Shown: piece after piece, positions 7,958 through 16,878 of the stretch
How the letters are laid out: each line of letters starts with the position of its first letter
Position numbering within the stretch: position 1 is the stretch's first letter
Source of the DNA: Bacteroidota bacterium
GTDB taxonomy: Bacteria; Bacteroidota; Bacteroidia; Chitinophagales; Chitinophagaceae
Reading direction: 5' to 3'
Length of the DNA stretch: 64,000 nt
Assembly: GCA_018267955.1 (NCBI GenBank)
Contig: JAFDXL010000009.1
Coordinates: 832,717-896,716 of the forward strand
Position numbers and translations under genes: made by a program
The notes under the pieces: model-generated
What the model saw: only the letters and a program-made list of their open reading frames with translations
What the model was told of the DNA's origin: nothing
Database searches by the model: none

Positions 7958-9709
7958 CTAAAGCTTAGTAATGCGTACGATATTATTAATCTTATTATCA
8001 GCGGAATATATTTTGATCATATAAAGTCCGGGCAAATCTAACTGTGTATCCAGTACCAACGAATTTGCACCTGCATTTGCATGATATATGGTTCGCTTCA
8101 ATTCTTTTCCATCGATACCGCAAAGACTAACTTGCACTGCAGCGGCCGTTTTACTGTTGATATTTATAGTCACATTATCGTTACCCTCAGACAACACAGT
8201 AGGATATACATTGATCTGTTTGTCGGATGCCATAATCGGTATAGTAGTGGTTTTGTATTCCGGATCCGAGGCGTTACAGCTACTATCGTTATAACTTTCA
8301 CCACTGTTATACGATATAGGTTTATCACCAAAAACCAAAACCTTTGTTGCGGGTACGAGGGAAGGCTGTAATTTATACGTCCCATGTCCGGGATGTATAT
8401 TTTCATCTCCACAGGTAACACCTAAAGTATTGGTAGTAAATATTCTCATGTCATTTGCTGTAAGATAGCCTGACGTTTCTATTTGAGCATAATTCTCCAT
8501 AGATGTAACAGGGTCTACAACATCTGCAATAGCACCGTGATAGGTATCAGTAAGTTTATTATAACGTTTAAAGAACTGAATATTGGCCAGTTTATCTATT
8601 TTAAGAATAGTTGTATTGCGGTAATTACTATTACGGTTCATATTCCAGCACGATAACACATAATTATTACCGGCAGCATCCATCATTATACCATTAGTAT
8701 AATTTTCAGACACCTGTGCTAAAGGGTCATTTTCATAATAATAGTCTGTAGATGCTATTGCAAGCGTTTTAACATCCATTTTTGTTACTGCGATCTCTGA
8801 TACCACGATTCCACCCGGCAGGTAATTTGCACCCATGGTGTAAGCCAGCACAAACTGCTTGGTAGCTGCATCATATAGGGCACTATGTCCGAATGGATAA
8901 GCAGGCACTATATATTCCCTTTTGTTATCAACAATATTCCCGTTAAGATCTATAGTCATATCAAAGCTATAGTCAGCGGTAATATTATAGTCACAAAATC
9001 CTGCTATATAATATTTCGTTCCTTTGTCATCAACTCCGGCTACAAGTGCACGCGGGTAAAATTCCCTTGATTGCGTAATGGTGGCGTCGTCATATTTATA
9101 GTTCCATATTGTCGCACCAGAAGCATCAATTCTTAAAGCATTGATGGTCTTATCATAAGTAGGAAAGGAAGGCCAATTGTCGCCTGCGAATACGGCTATA
9201 TAAGATTCGTTGGGGGCATCTGGAGCCAATACAATATTAGCCTGACCAAAAGCTGTTGGCATACTCAGGCCAGAATTATTGCTAAGATATTCCTGGAACC
9301 ATATACAACTAAACGATGTTCCCGTAGGAGTAAACCTGGCAATAAATGGGTCAGTTAGCGACCTTGTAGTATTAAAATAATACCCAGCAACAAGATAGTC
9401 TCCATTAGCTGTTCTTAATAGTTTGCAGGGTCGTACACTGCCATCAACAATTGAAAAGGTTTGAGAAGCAACTACCGATCCTGTAAAGTCCAGTTCCCGG
9501 AGTGTAAAATCAGGTGCATCTCCTATATTGCCAGAGAGCGTACATGTATGTCCATTACCTGCGTCTACAACGTCTATACCCGATTCATTAATAAAGCCCG
9601 ACGTGCTGCTTTGTGTGTTATAAAATGTTTTATTGTATTGTGCGTTAGCACAAAAGGATGCACACATGAAGAGGCCTGTAAGTAACTTTGAGGTGATCTT
9701 GTTGTTCAT
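7958..9709 (-). CDS. secreted T9SS cargo protein, unknown function
   Basis: The 583-residue protein begins with a Sec signal peptide (MNNKITSKLLTGLFMCASFCANAQ, cut after about residue 24). It ends with a typical T9SS type A sorting domain: INVYPTVLSEG, then strands, and a final GLYMIKIYSADNKINNIVRITKL. The middle is rich in aromatic and Asn/Asp residues in repeated strand patterns (for example GDYLVAGYYFN, YYIAGFCDYN), suggesting a beta-propeller-like delivery module. The protein should cross the outer membrane by type IX secretion and be surface-bound or released. There are no catalytic motifs I can name. Confidence 0.82.
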   Translation of the reverse strand: MNNKITSKLLTGLFMCASFCANAQYNKTFYNTQSSTSGFINESGIDVVDAGNGHTCTLSGNIGDAPDFTLRELDFTGSVVASQTFSIVDGSVRPCKLLRTANGDYLVAGYYFNTTRSLTDPFIARFTPTGTSFSCIWFQEYLSNNSGLSMPTAFGQANIVLAPDAPNESYIAVFAGDNWPSFPTYDKTINALRIDASGATIWNYKYDDATITQSREFYPRALVAGVDDKGTKYYIAGFCDYNITADYSFDMTIDLNGNIVDNKREYIVPAYPFGHSALYDAATKQFVLAYTMGANYLPGGIVVSEIAVTKMDVKTLAIASTDYYYENDPLAQVSENYTNGIMMDAAGNNYVLSCWNMNRNSNYRNTTILKIDKLANIQFFKRYNKLTDTYHGAIADVVDPVTSMENYAQIETSGYLTANDMRIFTTNTLGVTCGDENIHPGHGTYKLQPSLVPATKVLVFGDKPISYNSGESYNDSSCNASDPEYKTTTIPIMASDKQINVYPTVLSEGNDNVTININSKTAAAVQVSLCGIDGKELKRTIYHANAGANSLVLDTQLDLPGLYMIKIYSADNKINNIVRITKL

Positions 9710-9978
9710 GATTATAAAATTTTAAAGGATAAACTAATTTCAAGAAAGCGCTTAACAGCCACACAAAGGGCAATATTCGATAACCCTCCTTTCGACCGAA
9801 CTCTCTTATTCCGTTTGTAAATAAAAATAACGTCACCTGACAGGGCATCGTCTGAAAACCTTATAACCGACGTAATTATTATATAAACGATAAAAACAAC
9901 CGTTAAAACACTTATTTTTTTCGCCTGACCAGTTGGCCTGCTGGGAATAAAGAAAAAAATCCCTTCTATAAATTACCC

Positions 9979-11565
9979 TTACATCTCCATGACCTTCTCC
10001 ACCCCAATCTCCTCCACAAACCTGCTATCGTGCGATACCACGATCACGCAACCCTTATATTCATTAATGGCGGCGGTCAGTATCTCTATATTTTGGATAT
10101 CAAGATTATTCGTTGGCTCATCGAGGATGATCATACCAGGTGCTTTATTACCGATGGTAAGACAGCAGAGCATCAGCCTCATCTTTTCACCACCACTGAG
10201 TGTACTGCAAGGTTTATCCCAATACTCTTTGGTAAATAAAAACCTGTTGAGCCTGCTTTTTACTTCATGTTCCTCCAGGTAGCCAAGGTTATATTGCTGC
10301 GCCTGGTCGTACACGGTAAGCTCATTATTGATCAGGGAATAATCCTGGTCTACATACAACGCATTAATGTCTGCACGTTGTATAGTTCCCTCAGTAGGTT
10401 GCAGTATACCCAGCAATATTTTTATCAGCGTGGTTTTGCCCGATCCATTCAACCCTTTAATAGCCATGCGGTCATTACCCGTTACCACAAAACTTAAAGG
10501 TATTCGCCATAATGGCTGCGCACCATAACCAAAGTTGATGTCTCCTGCTGTTATCAATACCTTGCCCTTATGCAATGAAGAATCATCCAGGGCTATCTTC
10601 ATTTTATCGGCATCCGGCAATTCTTTACGCAATCTCCCAACTTCTTTCGTTATGGCACCTATCTTTTCTGCATGCACATCCTTTGCCTTTGCGGTACTCT
10701 TTTCTGCATTATTGCGGAGGGTATTCATGGCAATAGTCGGCACGCCCGCTTTTTCCTGCTTCTTTTTACCCCTTGCATCCAGTTTTTGCTGGCGCTCCAT
10801 CATCTCACGTTCTGTTTCCTTTGCCTTTCGTAAAGCCTTTTCCCTATCGCGCAGGTTTTCATTCAGCGCATTTTCTTCCACGGCTTTTTGCTCGGCGTAG
10901 AAGTCGTAATTGCCACCATATAGGGTCAGCCCTCGTTTGCTAAGTTCAGCTACATTGTTCAGCAGGTTTAGTAATGTCCTGTCGTGGCTTACCACTACCA
11001 GGCTGCTATTGGTTGTTTGTATGTAATCATATAGTAATTCCCTACCCTCGGCATCCAAATGATTACTGGGCTCGTCCAGTAAAGTGATCTCAGGCTGATG
11101 AATGGTGAGGCCTGCAAGCAATACTTTTGTTTTTTGTCCACCGCTGAGGCTGGCCATTTTCTGTTCCGGATCCAGCCCTTCCAGTTTCCAGTAACTCATA
11201 GCTTCTGCACACCGCTCTTCAATAGTCCAGTCGTCATCGAGCAGGGCCATATTATTATCAGTTACGTTTCCCGCTAATATTTCTTTTAATGCATTGAGTT
11301 TTGCATCAACTCGCAGGGCCTGCGCTATGGTCAGTTCATTGTATTGGCCAACCAACTGCGGTACATAATATGGTTTACTGCTTGTTGTGATCGTTCCGCC
11401 GGATGGTTGCAATATTCCCGCAATGATTTTCAGGAGGGTCGATTTGCCGGAACCATTATTACCTACAAGCGTTATTTTTTCGTGATCGTTTACAGTAAGA
11501 TTAATACCCGTAAACAGCTGATCTTTATCAGTATGTATATATGATATATCTCTAAGAATAAGCAT
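9979..11565 (-). CDS. ABC-F family ATP-binding protein
   Basis: The 528-residue protein has two ABC ATPase domains and no membrane domain. Domain 1 has Walker A GNNGSGKST (residues 35-43), signature LSGGQ and Walker B LLDEPSNHLD. A charged linker follows (about 230-320, Lys/Glu/Arg-rich), and domain 2 has Walker A GLNGSGKTT, signature LSGGEKMR and Walker B ILDEPTNNLD. ABC-F proteins bind the ribosomal E site and either help translation or protect against antibiotics. The class cannot be decided without a tree. The gene stands alone, with about 270 bases of A+T-rich spacer downstream. Confidence 0.9.
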   Translation of the reverse strand: MLILRDISYIHTDKDQLFTGINLTVNDHEKITLVGNNGSGKSTLLKIIAGILQPSGGTITTSSKPYYVPQLVGQYNELTIAQALRVDAKLNALKEILAGNVTDNNMALLDDDWTIEERCAEAMSYWKLEGLDPEQKMASLSGGQKTKVLLAGLTIHQPEITLLDEPSNHLDAEGRELLYDYIQTTNSSLVVVSHDRTLLNLLNNVAELSKRGLTLYGGNYDFYAEQKAVEENALNENLRDREKALRKAKETEREMMERQQKLDARGKKKQEKAGVPTIAMNTLRNNAEKSTAKAKDVHAEKIGAITKEVGRLRKELPDADKMKIALDDSSLHKGKVLITAGDINFGYGAQPLWRIPLSFVVTGNDRMAIKGLNGSGKTTLIKILLGILQPTEGTIQRADINALYVDQDYSLINNELTVYDQAQQYNLGYLEEHEVKSRLNRFLFTKEYWDKPCSTLSGGEKMRLMLCCLTIGNKAPGMIILDEPTNNLDIQNIEILTAAINEYKGCVIVVSHDSRFVEEIGVEKVMEM

Positions 11566-11728
11566 AATTCTTTCTTTTAAAAATGAATGACTATTGTTTA
11601 GCCCCTATTTTGTTGGAAAGAAATTATTCTACATCGTTATATTCTATTCTTAGATTTTAGTGATTTGACTGGTGCAAAGATACAACACAAACGCATATCA
11701 TTTACGCCCCTCTGCTAACTGCCAATTG

Positions 11729-12238
11729 TCAAACGAGCTTCGCGAATTCTTCTATATGCGTGGATGCATACTTAACAATATCGTTATTGGTCTTAGAGTT
11801 CAGTTCACGGAAGCGTTCATCCAGCGCCTCAAACTCCTTGAATTCATTATATAGCTGTGCAAACTCTTCCACTGTGGTTTTCTTATCCAGCATTTCCCGG
11901 TTCAGCACATATACTTTCAGCACATCGTCTATGATCTGGGCCATTTCCATATCGCCCAATGCCTGCAGCCATCCCGGCAGTTGCGGTAATAAACCAATAT
12001 AGCCGTTCTGTATCAGTTGTATAAAGCCACCCTGCATTACCTGCATCTGCACATAATCGTAGGTAAGCATCAGTTGTTGCCCTTCAGAAAGATCGTCGAG
12101 AAAAGTAAAATCCTGCCGGCGGTATAATTCCTCGTGTAATGGCTGCACCAACAGGTCGTACAATTCCCCTTTATCTTCAGATGCCAGCGCGTGTTCAAAA
12201 GCTTCAGTTGGTATTTCAGGTAAGTATAAACTCTTCAT
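11729..12238 (-). CDS. DMP19-like (DUF4375) protein
   Basis: From the preferred ATG (MKSLYLPEIPTEAFEHAL) the product is 169 residues. The core (LYDLLVQPLHEELYRRQDFTFLDDLSEGQQLMLTYDYVQMQVMQGGFIQLIQNGYIGLL) matches the DUF4375/DMP19 family by its GG[FW]xQ[FL]xxNG pattern. DMP19 of Neisseria is a DNA mimic, but most family members are uncharacterised. The longer open frame to 12313 runs into the divergent methyltransferase gene, so I chose the inner start. No signal peptide or membrane segment is seen. Confidence 0.72.
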   Translation of the reverse strand: MKSLYLPEIPTEAFEHALASEDKGELYDLLVQPLHEELYRRQDFTFLDDLSEGQQLMLTYDYVQMQVMQGGFIQLIQNGYIGLLPQLPGWLQALGDMEMAQIIDDVLKVYVLNREMLDKKTTVEEFAQLYNEFKEFEALDERFRELNSKTNNDIVKYASTHIEEFAKLV

Positions 12239-12284
12239 GCTAAATCGTATCACTAAAATAATATAAAATAACTTTACAGGTACT

Positions 12285-13031
12285 ATGAAGGACGCAAAAG
12301 ACTTATTCTCCAAACAGGCCGGCAGCTATGCCGCTTATCGCCCAACATACCCTGTGGCGTTATTCGACTTCCTGTTCAGCATAACAAAACAATACCAGCG
12401 GGCATGGGATTGTGCTACCGGTAACGGGCAGGTAGCTTCGGTACTTGCAACACGTTTTGACGAGGTACAGGCGTCAGATATCAGCGAGCAGCAAATGGCT
12501 CATGCCACAAAAAAGGATAATATCTTTTATAGTAAGCTAAGAGCCGAACATACCAATTTTGCTGATGACAGCTTTGACCTGGTTACTGTAGGCACTGCTA
12601 TCCACTGGTTTGATTTCGATAACTTCTACAAAGAAGTAAAGCGGGTTGGCAGGCAAGGCGCACCAATTGCAGTATGGTCTTATGGCTTATTCCGCTCCAA
12701 TAACGAAATAGAAAGTATCATTGACGACTTTGCCTTTGGTACCGTTGGCAAATACTGGCAGCCCGAGCGACATTATATAGAAGAACAATACAAGACCATT
12801 CCATTTCCTTTTGAAGAGATAACAGCGCCGCCACTTAGCATCAAGGAAATATGGACTTATGAACGAATGATAGGATATGTAGGCTCCTGGTCGAGCGTGC
12901 AGGATTATATTGCACAAAATGGTACCAATCCCCTGCCCATACTCGAAGAAAAAATAAAACATGCCTGGGCACCGGGGGAATCCCGCGAACTGAATATTCC
13001 GCTGTTTATGCGGGCGGGTATTATCAAATAG
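12285..13031 (+). CDS. class I SAM-dependent methyltransferase
   Basis: The 248-residue protein has motif I AWDCATGNGQVA, an acidic strand end after VQASDIS, and the motif DLVTVGTAIHWFDFDNFYKEVKRVGR typical of the UbiE/Crg1-like group. It would transfer a methyl group from S-adenosylmethionine to a small molecule; the substrate is not evident. It is cytosolic. A near-consensus -7 box (TAACTTTA, 12269-12276) lies nine bases before the ATG. It is divergent from the DMP19-like gene. Confidence 0.85.
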   Translation: MKDAKDLFSKQAGSYAAYRPTYPVALFDFLFSITKQYQRAWDCATGNGQVASVLATRFDEVQASDISEQQMAHATKKDNIFYSKLRAEHTNFADDSFDLVTVGTAIHWFDFDNFYKEVKRVGRQGAPIAVWSYGLFRSNNEIESIIDDFAFGTVGKYWQPERHYIEEQYKTIPFPFEEITAPPLSIKEIWTYERMIGYVGSWSSVQDYIAQNGTNPLPILEEKIKHAWAPGESRELNIPLFMRAGIIK

Positions 13032-13082
13032 CCGGAGCGTTAATATGTGTGCGCTTAGGGTAAGATTTTATAATTTAGCTGC

Positions 13083-14090
13083 ATGGAAAAAAAAGAGCGC
13101 GCCCCGGTATACTACAGCGAATACCTGCAACTGGATAAAATACTGAATGCACAGGATCCTGAAAGCACTAAGGATGGCATCCGAGCAGACGATGAAATGC
13201 TCTTTATCATCATCCACCAGGCGTACGAACTTTGGTTTAAGGAAATACTCCACGAACTGAATATCATACGCGATATTTTCCGCCAGGAAGATATTCCTAA
13301 TAATTCTCCCGATATATATAATTGCGTGCACCGCATCAAGCGGGTAAGCCAGGTATTGAGCCTTGCCGTTACACAAATGGGCATCATAGAAACGATGACC
13401 CCGCTCGATTTCCTCGACTTCCGCGATCTGCTTCGCCCGGCTTCGGGTTTCCAGAGCATCCAGTTCAAAATGATAGAAGCTACTCTTGGCCTCACTTACG
13501 ATCAGCGCCACGGGCAGAACTATTACCTCTCTCAACTGAATGAAAAGGACAGGGAACGTGTGAAAGAAGCAGAAAGCCAGGTATCGCTATTGGTGCTTAT
13601 CAATCAATGGCTGGAGCGTATGCCTTTCGTTAAAGACAACGCACAGTTCTGGCTCAACTATAGGGCAGCATACGCATCTACCCTGCTGGATGTAGAAATG
13701 GGTAACCTGAAGACTTTCGATAAACTATTCGTGAACGAAGCAGAATATGACCCGGCAAGACGTTTCAGCATGGCGGCCAATCGCAGTGCATTATTTATTA
13801 TGCTCTACCGCGATTATCCGTTATTGCATCTGCCATTCGAACTGGTAAGCAGCCTGCTGGAAATAGATGAGGGCCTTTCTATGTGGCGACACAGGCATAT
13901 ACACATGGTGCAGCGCACCATTGGTAAGCGTGTAGGCACAGGTGGTAGCACGGGTGCCGATTACCTGAAAGGTGCCGCCGACTCTCACATTATCTTCAAG
14001 GAAATGGCAGAGCTGACCTCTTTCCTGCTTCCAAGACATGCATTACCTGCATTGCCTAAGGATGTCACAGATCAACTGAGCTTTCAATAA
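13083..14090 (+). CDS. kynA: tryptophan 2,3-dioxygenase
   Basis: The 335-residue protein matches the haem enzyme that opens the indole ring of tryptophan to N-formylkynurenine. Seen are the active-site FIIIHQAYELWFKEILHEL segment, the haem-binding MWRHRHIHMVQRTIG helix and the substrate loop GTGGSTGADYLK. It is the first step of the kynurenine pathway. No other kynurenine genes are in the window. The ABC exporter ATPase gene begins only two bases after its stop, so the three genes 13083-16137 look like one operon, possibly moving a tryptophan product (inference). Confidence 0.93.
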   Translation: MEKKERAPVYYSEYLQLDKILNAQDPESTKDGIRADDEMLFIIIHQAYELWFKEILHELNIIRDIFRQEDIPNNSPDIYNCVHRIKRVSQVLSLAVTQMGIIETMTPLDFLDFRDLLRPASGFQSIQFKMIEATLGLTYDQRHGQNYYLSQLNEKDRERVKEAESQVSLLVLINQWLERMPFVKDNAQFWLNYRAAYASTLLDVEMGNLKTFDKLFVNEAEYDPARRFSMAANRSALFIMLYRDYPLLHLPFELVSSLLEIDEGLSMWRHRHIHMVQRTIGKRVGTGGSTGADYLKGAADSHIIFKEMAELTSFLLPRHALPALPKDVTDQLSFQ

Positions 14091-14092
14091 GC

Positions 14093-14839
14093 ATGGCTTT
14101 AGCTCTGGATATACAGGGTCTTTATAAAATGTACAAAGGAGGCTGGAGCCCTGCTTTGGACGGGATGGATATTTCTGTACGTGAAAACCAGCTATTAGGT
14201 TTATTAGGGCCTAACGGCGCAGGCAAAAGCACTACCATAAACATCCTGTGTGGATTAGTTATGCCTGATAAAGGAACTGCTAAAATATTCGGCAAAGATT
14301 GCGTTGCTGATACCGTAACCGTACGTTCTGTAATTGGCGTAGTACCGCAACAGATTGCGCTGTTCGGACAGTTAACTGCATGGGAAAACTTCCGCTATTT
14401 CGGAAGGCTTTATGGGCTTAGCAATACACAGATCAGTGAGCGGGCAGGCAACTTGCTGAAACGCCTGGGCCTGGATACACATGCTGATAAGCGTGTAGGC
14501 CGCTATAGTGGCGGCATGAAACGAAGGGCTAATATCATTGCTTCTCTACTCCACCACCCACAAATGCTGATACTGGACGAGCCCACTGCAGGCGTAGATG
14601 TACAGAGCCGCGCTATGATCCTCGACTTTCTGAAAGAGTACAATGCACAAGGCAAAACTATAGTCTACACATCGCACCTGATGGAAGAAGCAGAGCAGAT
14701 ATGCGACGAGGTAGTAATAATAGATGAGGGCAAATTCATTACCAAAGGTGCTCCTAAGGAGCTGATAGATAACACTCCTGGCTGCAATCGACTGGAAGAT
14801 GTGTTTCTTCATTACACAGGCCACAGCGTTAGAGATTAA
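14093..14839 (+). CDS. ABC exporter ATP-binding protein
   Basis: The 248-residue protein has Walker A GPNGAGKST, signature YSGGMKRR and Walker B LILDEPTAGVD, with a switch His in VYTSHLMEE. It belongs to the DrrA/CcmA-like group that powers ABC-2 type exporters. The next gene, two bases downstream, is the matching permease. The start ATG is two bases after the stop of the tryptophan dioxygenase, so translation may be coupled. The cargo (drug, lipid or other) is unknown. Confidence 0.92.
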   Translation: MALALDIQGLYKMYKGGWSPALDGMDISVRENQLLGLLGPNGAGKSTTINILCGLVMPDKGTAKIFGKDCVADTVTVRSVIGVVPQQIALFGQLTAWENFRYFGRLYGLSNTQISERAGNLLKRLGLDTHADKRVGRYSGGMKRRANIIASLLHHPQMLILDEPTAGVDVQSRAMILDFLKEYNAQGKTIVYTSHLMEEAEQICDEVVIIDEGKFITKGAPKELIDNTPGCNRLEDVFLHYTGHSVRD

Positions 14840-14841
14840 GC

Positions 14842-16137
14842 ATGAGAAAAGTAATCGCTACCATCATAAAAGAATGGATACTGCTGCGTCGCGATGTGGC
14901 AGGTTTCATGCTTTTGTTCCTGATGCCGGCGATACTTATTGTGGTAATGGCACTGATACAGGATGCTCCTTTTAAAGACTATCAAAATCTGCGCTTCGAT
15001 CTGCTATTGGCAGACAACGATCATGGAAGGCTGGCAGCAGAAATAACACGCGGACTAAAACAAAGCGATAATTTCCAGGTCATTGATAGTGTTAATAATC
15101 GCCCTCTGTCCGATTCTGCACTAAAGCAGCTATTACAGCAAGGTAATTACAGGGTTGGCATTGTGATCCCGGCAGGTGCAACTGCAGAGATGGTAAATAC
15201 CGCAAATACTGTTGCTAACCAAATAGCGGAGAAAATAGGTGTGGGTAAATTACCCGCGCGCGAAGCAAGAAGCAATAAGTATGTCCGTATTTACTTCGAC
15301 CCTGTAAGCAGGCCTACGTTCCGCATGTCAGTAAATTTTGCGCTCGACAAGCTGATAACCGCTTCCTGCAGCAATGTATTGATCGACCGGATGTCAAAGT
15401 TATCGGGTGATACTGCTTCCGCACCACCTACAGAAGATTTCAGGAAGATGTTCAGCGGTATTGGCATACGCGAAGAGGCATTAAACGATAAGACTAAGGA
15501 TACAGCACACATTAACTCTGTGCAGCACAATGTACCTGCATGGGCCATTTTCGGAATGTTCTTTATTGTAATTCCGTTGGCAGGTAATATGATCCGTGAG
15601 CGTGATGAACGCAGTGCACTACGTGTACAACTGATACCCAATGCCAATAGTTCGGTAGCACTGGGTAAGATATTCTTCTATACACTTGTGTGCATGGTAC
15701 AGTTTGCATTAATGCTATGCATCGGCTTGTGGCTACTGCCTGTGTTCGGATTACCTGCTTTGTATCTTGGGCTACATCCGTTTGCATTATTACCTATTGT
15801 ATTATGCATCGGCCTCTCTGCCACTTCTTACGGTTTCTTCATCGGTACACTATTTAAGACTGCGACGCAGGCTATGCCTTTTGGCGCCATCTCTGTAGTA
15901 ATATTATCTGCTTTAGGCGGCATCTGGATCCCTACTGATATCATGCCTGCCGCTATGCAGAAACTGGCGATGGCGTCACCATTGTACTGGGGGCTTGATG
16001 CGGTGAATGATATTATTTTACGGGATAATAAACTTTCGGGATCATTCCTGGCGTTAAGTGTCTTACTCGTATTCAGTATCCTGTTATGGTTAGTTAGCCT
16101 CCGTATCAATAAGGCGAGAACCCATTCCGTTCAGTAA
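14842..16137 (+). CDS. ABC-2 type exporter permease
   Basis: The 431-residue protein has one N-terminal transmembrane helix (FMLLFLMPAILIVVMALI), a long periplasmic domain of about 200 residues, then five more helices from WAIFGMFFIVIPLAGNMI to the C-terminus (ALSVLLVFSILLWLV). This is the ABC2_membrane_3 layout. It forms the channel with the ATPase encoded just upstream. Its stop codon touches the stop of the convergent gene at 16138 (TAATTA), and no hairpin lies between. Confidence 0.9.
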   Translation: MRKVIATIIKEWILLRRDVAGFMLLFLMPAILIVVMALIQDAPFKDYQNLRFDLLLADNDHGRLAAEITRGLKQSDNFQVIDSVNNRPLSDSALKQLLQQGNYRVGIVIPAGATAEMVNTANTVANQIAEKIGVGKLPAREARSNKYVRIYFDPVSRPTFRMSVNFALDKLITASCSNVLIDRMSKLSGDTASAPPTEDFRKMFSGIGIREEALNDKTKDTAHINSVQHNVPAWAIFGMFFIVIPLAGNMIRERDERSALRVQLIPNANSSVALGKIFFYTLVCMVQFALMLCIGLWLLPVFGLPALYLGLHPFALLPIVLCIGLSATSYGFFIGTLFKTATQAMPFGAISVVILSALGGIWIPTDIMPAAMQKLAMASPLYWGLDAVNDIILRDNKLSGSFLALSVLLVFSILLWLVSLRINKARTHSVQ

Positions 16138-16875
16138 TTATCTATATACGATCTCGCGTTTCGTAATCGAGAATGGCCTGCCATTTCTATACTCCGTGCG
16201 CTTCAGAAAATTATGATGCTCATCATATACATATTCATAGGTGTACTCATACTCGATCTCACCTTTATCGTTGTAGACGGTTTGTTTAGATGGATTATCA
16301 AACATATCATATTCCAGCAACGTGCTGCTTAGAACATTACCACTACTGTCATTGCTATGTATCACCGTTATATGTTCGTGCTTATCATCATAAAAGAAGG
16401 AACTAATGGATGTGGTAATAGATAAATGTTTGTATCGTTGTTTTCTTACGGTAGAATCTTTGAAATAAGTATAGCTCACATCTACTATAACATTACCCTG
16501 TCTATCCACGCTACTCATGTGCATCAGGTTATCCCCGTCATAAGTGTATTGTATCTGCACCGGTTCTTTGTCCGATCTCATAGCTAACAGGTGCCCTTCA
16601 TGATCATAACTGTATGCGTATCGAACAGTATCATGATTATAATCCGTAATAAAGGTATCTCTTATGATCTTGTTATCCTCATCCAGCCCATACCAATGTA
16701 TTCCCATGTTCTCACCGTATACCAGCGTATCATCCACCATCCTTACCATATCACTCTTCCAACGCATAGATTTAGCTAGTCCGCGGAATTTGATATTCGA
16801 TTTATGAAATACATCGCTTTGCGCATTAGCAGAAGCACATAAACAAGATAATATGATAAGAAACCCAAACCTCAT
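16138..16875 (-). CDS. secreted YD/RHS-like repeat protein
   Basis: The 245-residue protein has a Sec signal peptide (MRFGFLIILSCLCASANAQ) and a mature part with tyrosine- and aspartate-rich repeats of about 20-25 residues (YSYDHEGHLLAMRSD, YTYDGDNLMHMSSVDRQGNVIVDVSYTY, YTYEYVYDEHHNFLKRTEYRNG). These resemble the YD repeats of RHS proteins but in a short, single-domain form. Its function is unknown. It follows the fusion gene by three bases and is therefore the third gene of a minus-strand operon. Confidence 0.7.
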   Translation of the reverse strand: MRFGFLIILSCLCASANAQSDVFHKSNIKFRGLAKSMRWKSDMVRMVDDTLVYGENMGIHWYGLDEDNKIIRDTFITDYNHDTVRYAYSYDHEGHLLAMRSDKEPVQIQYTYDGDNLMHMSSVDRQGNVIVDVSYTYFKDSTVRKQRYKHLSITTSISSFFYDDKHEHITVIHSNDSSGNVLSSTLLEYDMFDNPSKQTVYNDKGEIEYEYTYEYVYDEHHNFLKRTEYRNGRPFSITKREIVYR

Positions 16876-16878
16876 GCA

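Noticed and set aside
12239-12313. Longer start for the DMP19-like protein
   Set aside because: It overlaps the divergent methyltransferase start, and the added residues do not fit the family.
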